Source: Ponticoccus alexandrii
GTDB taxonomy: Bacteria; Pseudomonadota; Alphaproteobacteria; Rhodobacterales; Rhodobacteraceae
DNA: 64,000 nucleotides
Reading direction: 5' to 3'
Assembly (NCBI RefSeq): GCF_016806125.1
Contig: NZ_CP047166.1
Span: 1,426,001-1,490,000 of the forward strand
Below the pieces are notes generated by a model. That model searched no databases and had not been told where the DNA came from. It saw nothing but the letters and a program-made list of their open reading frames with translations. Within the stretch, counting starts at the first letter, position 1, and every line of letters starts with the position of its first letter. Shown here piece by piece: positions 61,914 through 64,000 of the stretch. Made by a program: the position numbers and the translations under genes.

Positions 61914-62194
61914 TCCTCCTCGACGCCGAATTCACGGTCCAGCTTGTTCATCCGCCAGGCGTAGAAGAAGATGATCGCCAGGAAGACGATGATCGACCCT
62001 TGCTGCGCGAACCAGAAGCCCAGATCGGTGCCGCCCACGGCGATGCCCGAAAGCAGAGGCCGCAGCAGGATGCCGAAGCCGAAAGACACCAGCGCCCAGA
62101 TGACGAGGCTGATGACGATGATGCGCACGTTGGCGGACCAGTAGGCCTTGTCGCCTTCCGCCCTGTGCGCCGCTTGTGATGTTTGATCCGCCAT
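61910..62194 (-). CDS. DUF4212 small symporter subunit
   Basis: 94 residues with two membrane helices (about 25-45 and 58-80) and the LDREFGVEEE tail typical of the family. It is always found just before the long-form symporter and is thought to be its partner. Stop and next start overlap (ATGA). Confidence 0.92.
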   Translation of the reverse strand: MADQTSQAAHRAEGDKAYWSANVRIIVISLVIWALVSFGFGILLRPLLSGIAVGGTDLGFWFAQQGSIIVFLAIIFFYAWRMNKLDREFGVEEE

Positions 62195-62275
62195 GACGCG
62201 GGTCCTCCTCTTTCCTCCTGATGCCCCCCTTGCGGAGGGCGGTGACCCCGTTGCCGGGGCCGGGTCCTCCTCCGC

Positions 62276-62965
62276 TTATGCGGTGGTTGTTCTCACGATC
62301 GCCGACAGCTTGTCGGCGATGGTGTCGATCTCGCCCATGGCGTCGATGCGGATGAGCGCGCCCCGATCGGCGTAAAAGCCGATCAGCGGGGCGGTCTGGG
62401 CGTGGTAAGCCTGAAGGCGGCTGGCGACGGTCTCGGCGTTGTCGTCGGCGCGACGCTTGAATTCGGTGCTGCCGCAGTTGTCGCAGATGCCGGCGCGCTT
62501 CGGCTGCTTGAAGGTGTCGTGCCAGCCCTCGCCGCAGCCGGCGCAGGTGTAGCGGCCCGAGATCCGCTCGACCATCGCGGCGTCGTCGACGTCCAGGCTG
62601 ACGGCGGCATTGACCTTTTGCCCGGTCTCTTCCAGCAGCCGGTTCAGGGCCTCGGCCTGAACGGTGGTGCGTGGAAACCCGTCGAGGATCACGCCCTTGG
62701 CGGTGTCGGGCTGCGCCAGCCGGTCACGCAGGATGGCGATGACGATGGCGTCGCTGACGAGCGCGCCGGCCTCCATCACGGCCTTGGCTTGCTTGCCCGC
62801 CTCGGTGCCCTTGGCGACGGCCTCCCGCAGAAGGTCGCCGGTGGAAAGCTGGACGAGGCCGAACTTTTCCTCGAGCATCCGCGCCTGCGTGCCCTTGCCG
62901 GCGCCCGGAGGCCCCAGCAGGATCAGCACGGCGGCGGGGGCGGGGGTCTGGGCGCCGTCCATCAT
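62276..62965 (-). CDS. adk: Adenylate kinase with zinc-type LID
   Basis: 229 residues. P-loop [16 protein letters not shown] and a LID with CAGC and CDNC, a four-Cys zinc site, are present. It overlaps acs by 4 bases (ATGA). Acs produces AMP, so a co-made adenylate kinase would recycle AMP to ADP during acetate growth. The ribosomal-operon adk is expected elsewhere, so this may be a second copy. Confidence 0.95.
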   Translation of the reverse strand: MMDGAQTPAPAAVLILLGPPGAGKGTQARMLEEKFGLVQLSTGDLLREAVAKGTEAGKQAKAVMEAGALVSDAIVIAILRDRLAQPDTAKGVILDGFPRTTVQAEALNRLLEETGQKVNAAVSLDVDDAAMVERISGRYTCAGCGEGWHDTFKQPKRAGICDNCGSTEFKRRADDNAETVASRLQAYHAQTAPLIGFYADRGALIRIDAMGEIDTIADKLSAIVRTTTA

Positions 62966-64000
62966 GCGTCCGCCCCTCGGTTCATCCTGTTCTCGATGAG
63001 GTCGTCGACGACGGATGGGTCTGCGAGTGTGGATGTGTCACCCAAGGCGCCGTAGTCGTTCTCGGCGATCTTGCGCAGGATGCGGCGCATGATCTTGCCC
63101 GAGCGGGTCTTGGGCAGGCCCGGGGCCCACTGGATCAGGTCGGGGCTGGCGATGGGGCCGATTTCCGTGCGGACCCATGTGCGCAGCTCCTTGCGCAGCT
63201 CCTCGTCCGGCTCGATGCCCGACATCAGGGTCACGTAGCAGTAGATGCCCTGACCCTTGATCTCGTGCGGGTAGCCCACGACCGCGGCCTCGGCCACCTT
63301 TTCATGTGCCACCAGCGCCGATTCGACCTCTGCCGTGCCCATGCGGTGGCCCGAGACGTTGATCACGTCGTCGACGCGGCCCGTAATCCAGTAGTCGCCG
63401 TCGGCGTCCCGGCGGCAGCCATCACCCGAGAAGTAATACCCCTTGTAGTCCGAGAAGTAGGTCTTCTCGAAGCGCTCGTGATCGCCCCAGACGGTGCGCA
63501 TCTGCCCCGGCCAGCTGTCCTTGATGGCCAGAACGCCCTCTGTCGGGCTGTCATGGATTTCCTCGCCGCTCTGCGGGTCGAGAACGACCGGCTGAACGCC
63601 GAAGAAGGGCTTCATCGCCGCGCCCGGTTTGGTCGCATGCGCGCCGGGCAGGGGCGTCATCATGTGGCCGCCGGTTTCGGTCTGCCACCAGGTGTCGACG
63701 ATGGGGCAGCGCCCGCCGCCCACGACGTCGTTGTACCAGTTCCACACCTCGGGGTTGATCGGCTCGCCCACCGTCCCGAGGAGTCGCAGCGAGCTTAGAT
63801 CGCATTTCGTTACGAAGTCGTTACCCTGTCCCATCAGCGCGCGAATCGCCGTGGGCGCGGTGTAGAACTGCGTGACCTTGTGCTTTTCGCAGACCTGCCA
63901 GAAGCGCGAGGCGTCGGGCCAGGTCGGCACGCCCTCGAACATCAGCGTGGTGGCCCCGTTCGCCAAGGGCCCGTAAACAATGTAGGAATGGCCCGTGACC
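62962..64000 (-). CDS. acs: Acetyl-CoA synthetase, C-terminal part (5' end outside window)
   Basis: About the last 345 residues of a roughly 650-residue enzyme; the frame runs off the right edge. Signatures [43 protein letters not shown] and the C-terminal [11 protein letters not shown] are present. The Lys in that last motif is the known site of regulatory acetylation. It activates acetate imported by ActP. Confidence 0.96.
   Translation of the reverse strand, partial: VTGHSYIVYGPLANGATTLMFEGVPTWPDASRFWQVCEKHKVTQFYTAPTAIRALMGQGNDFVTKCDLSSLRLLGTVGEPINPEVWNWYNDVVGGGRCPIVDTWWQTETGGHMMTPLPGAHATKPGAAMKPFFGVQPVVLDPQSGEEIHDSPTEGVLAIKDSWPGQMRTVWGDHERFEKTYFSDYKGYYFSGDGCRRDADGDYWITGRVDDVINVSGHRMGTAEVESALVAHEKVAEAAVVGYPHEIKGQGIYCYVTLMSGIEPDEELRKELRTWVRTEIGPIASPDLIQWAPGLPKTRSGKIMRRILRKIAENDYGALGDTSTLADPSVVDDLIENRMNRGADA

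Overview
The window looks like a chromosomal segment of a marine alphaproteobacterium of the Rhodobacteraceae/Roseobacter type. The support is very GC-rich coding DNA, a full C-P lyase (phn) locus in the order usual for that group, TRAP transporters, a tad pilus locus, the acetate cluster acs-adk-DUF4212-actP-DUF294-exonuclease, and the short intergenic GAGTATTTT...GAAGAAG element common in these genomes. I saw no rRNA, tRNA, insertion sequence, integrase or CRISPR array.

Region 1 (1-20.9 kb) is a surface-protein and type I secretion island. Three very repetitive acidic proteins (2-2791, cut by the window edge; 14227-16140; 16360-19539) and one short repeat-free relative (3019-3852) surround a complete type I secretion system: TolC-like outer-membrane factor, ABC exporter with a C39-like domain, and HlyD-type adaptor. 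A single-POTRA Omp85-like barrel protein, a glycosyltransferase, a LuxR-type response regulator, a hybrid histidine kinase with a C-terminal phosphotransfer-like domain, and a receiver protein with a degenerate GGDEF-like C terminus lie among them. The two complete repeat proteins and the short one share a BapA-type N-terminal prefix. The repeats are nested and highly regular: 102 bp, 18 bp, 279 bp and 66 bp periods. This is the strongest candidate here for a poorly described system: a regulated, phase-variable-looking set of repeat adhesins with a dedicated exporter.

Region 2 (21.4-34.6 kb) is phosphonate metabolism. The phosphonate transporter phnCDEE and the core phnGHIJKL plus phnN and phnM run leftward. 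The GntR regulator phnF and a 2H-phosphoesterase-like gene (DUF1045) run rightward. A HAD hydrolase is inserted between phnI and phnJ with overlapping stops and starts. Region 3 (34.8-43.2 kb) holds a small exported protein, a membrane-anchored LuxR protein and a compact tad pilus operon (flp, tadZ, tadA, tadB, a split tadC, tadE, tadG). No secretin, prepilin peptidase or cpaB is seen.

Region 4 (43.8-48.5 kb) is a YhaN/YhaO (SbcCD-like) ATPase and phosphoesterase pair. Region 5 (48.9-55.0 kb) carries a decayed dctP copy, an intact TRAP transporter dctPQM, a short-chain dehydrogenase and a feruloyl-CoA synthase-like ligase, suggesting uptake and activation of hydroxycinnamate-like acids. Region 6 (55.4-64.0 kb), all on the minus strand, is the acetate module: acs (cut by the edge), adk, DUF4212, actP, a DHFR-like reductase, a DUF294 cNMP/CBS protein, a small membrane protein and a membrane-tethered PAS-exonuclease.
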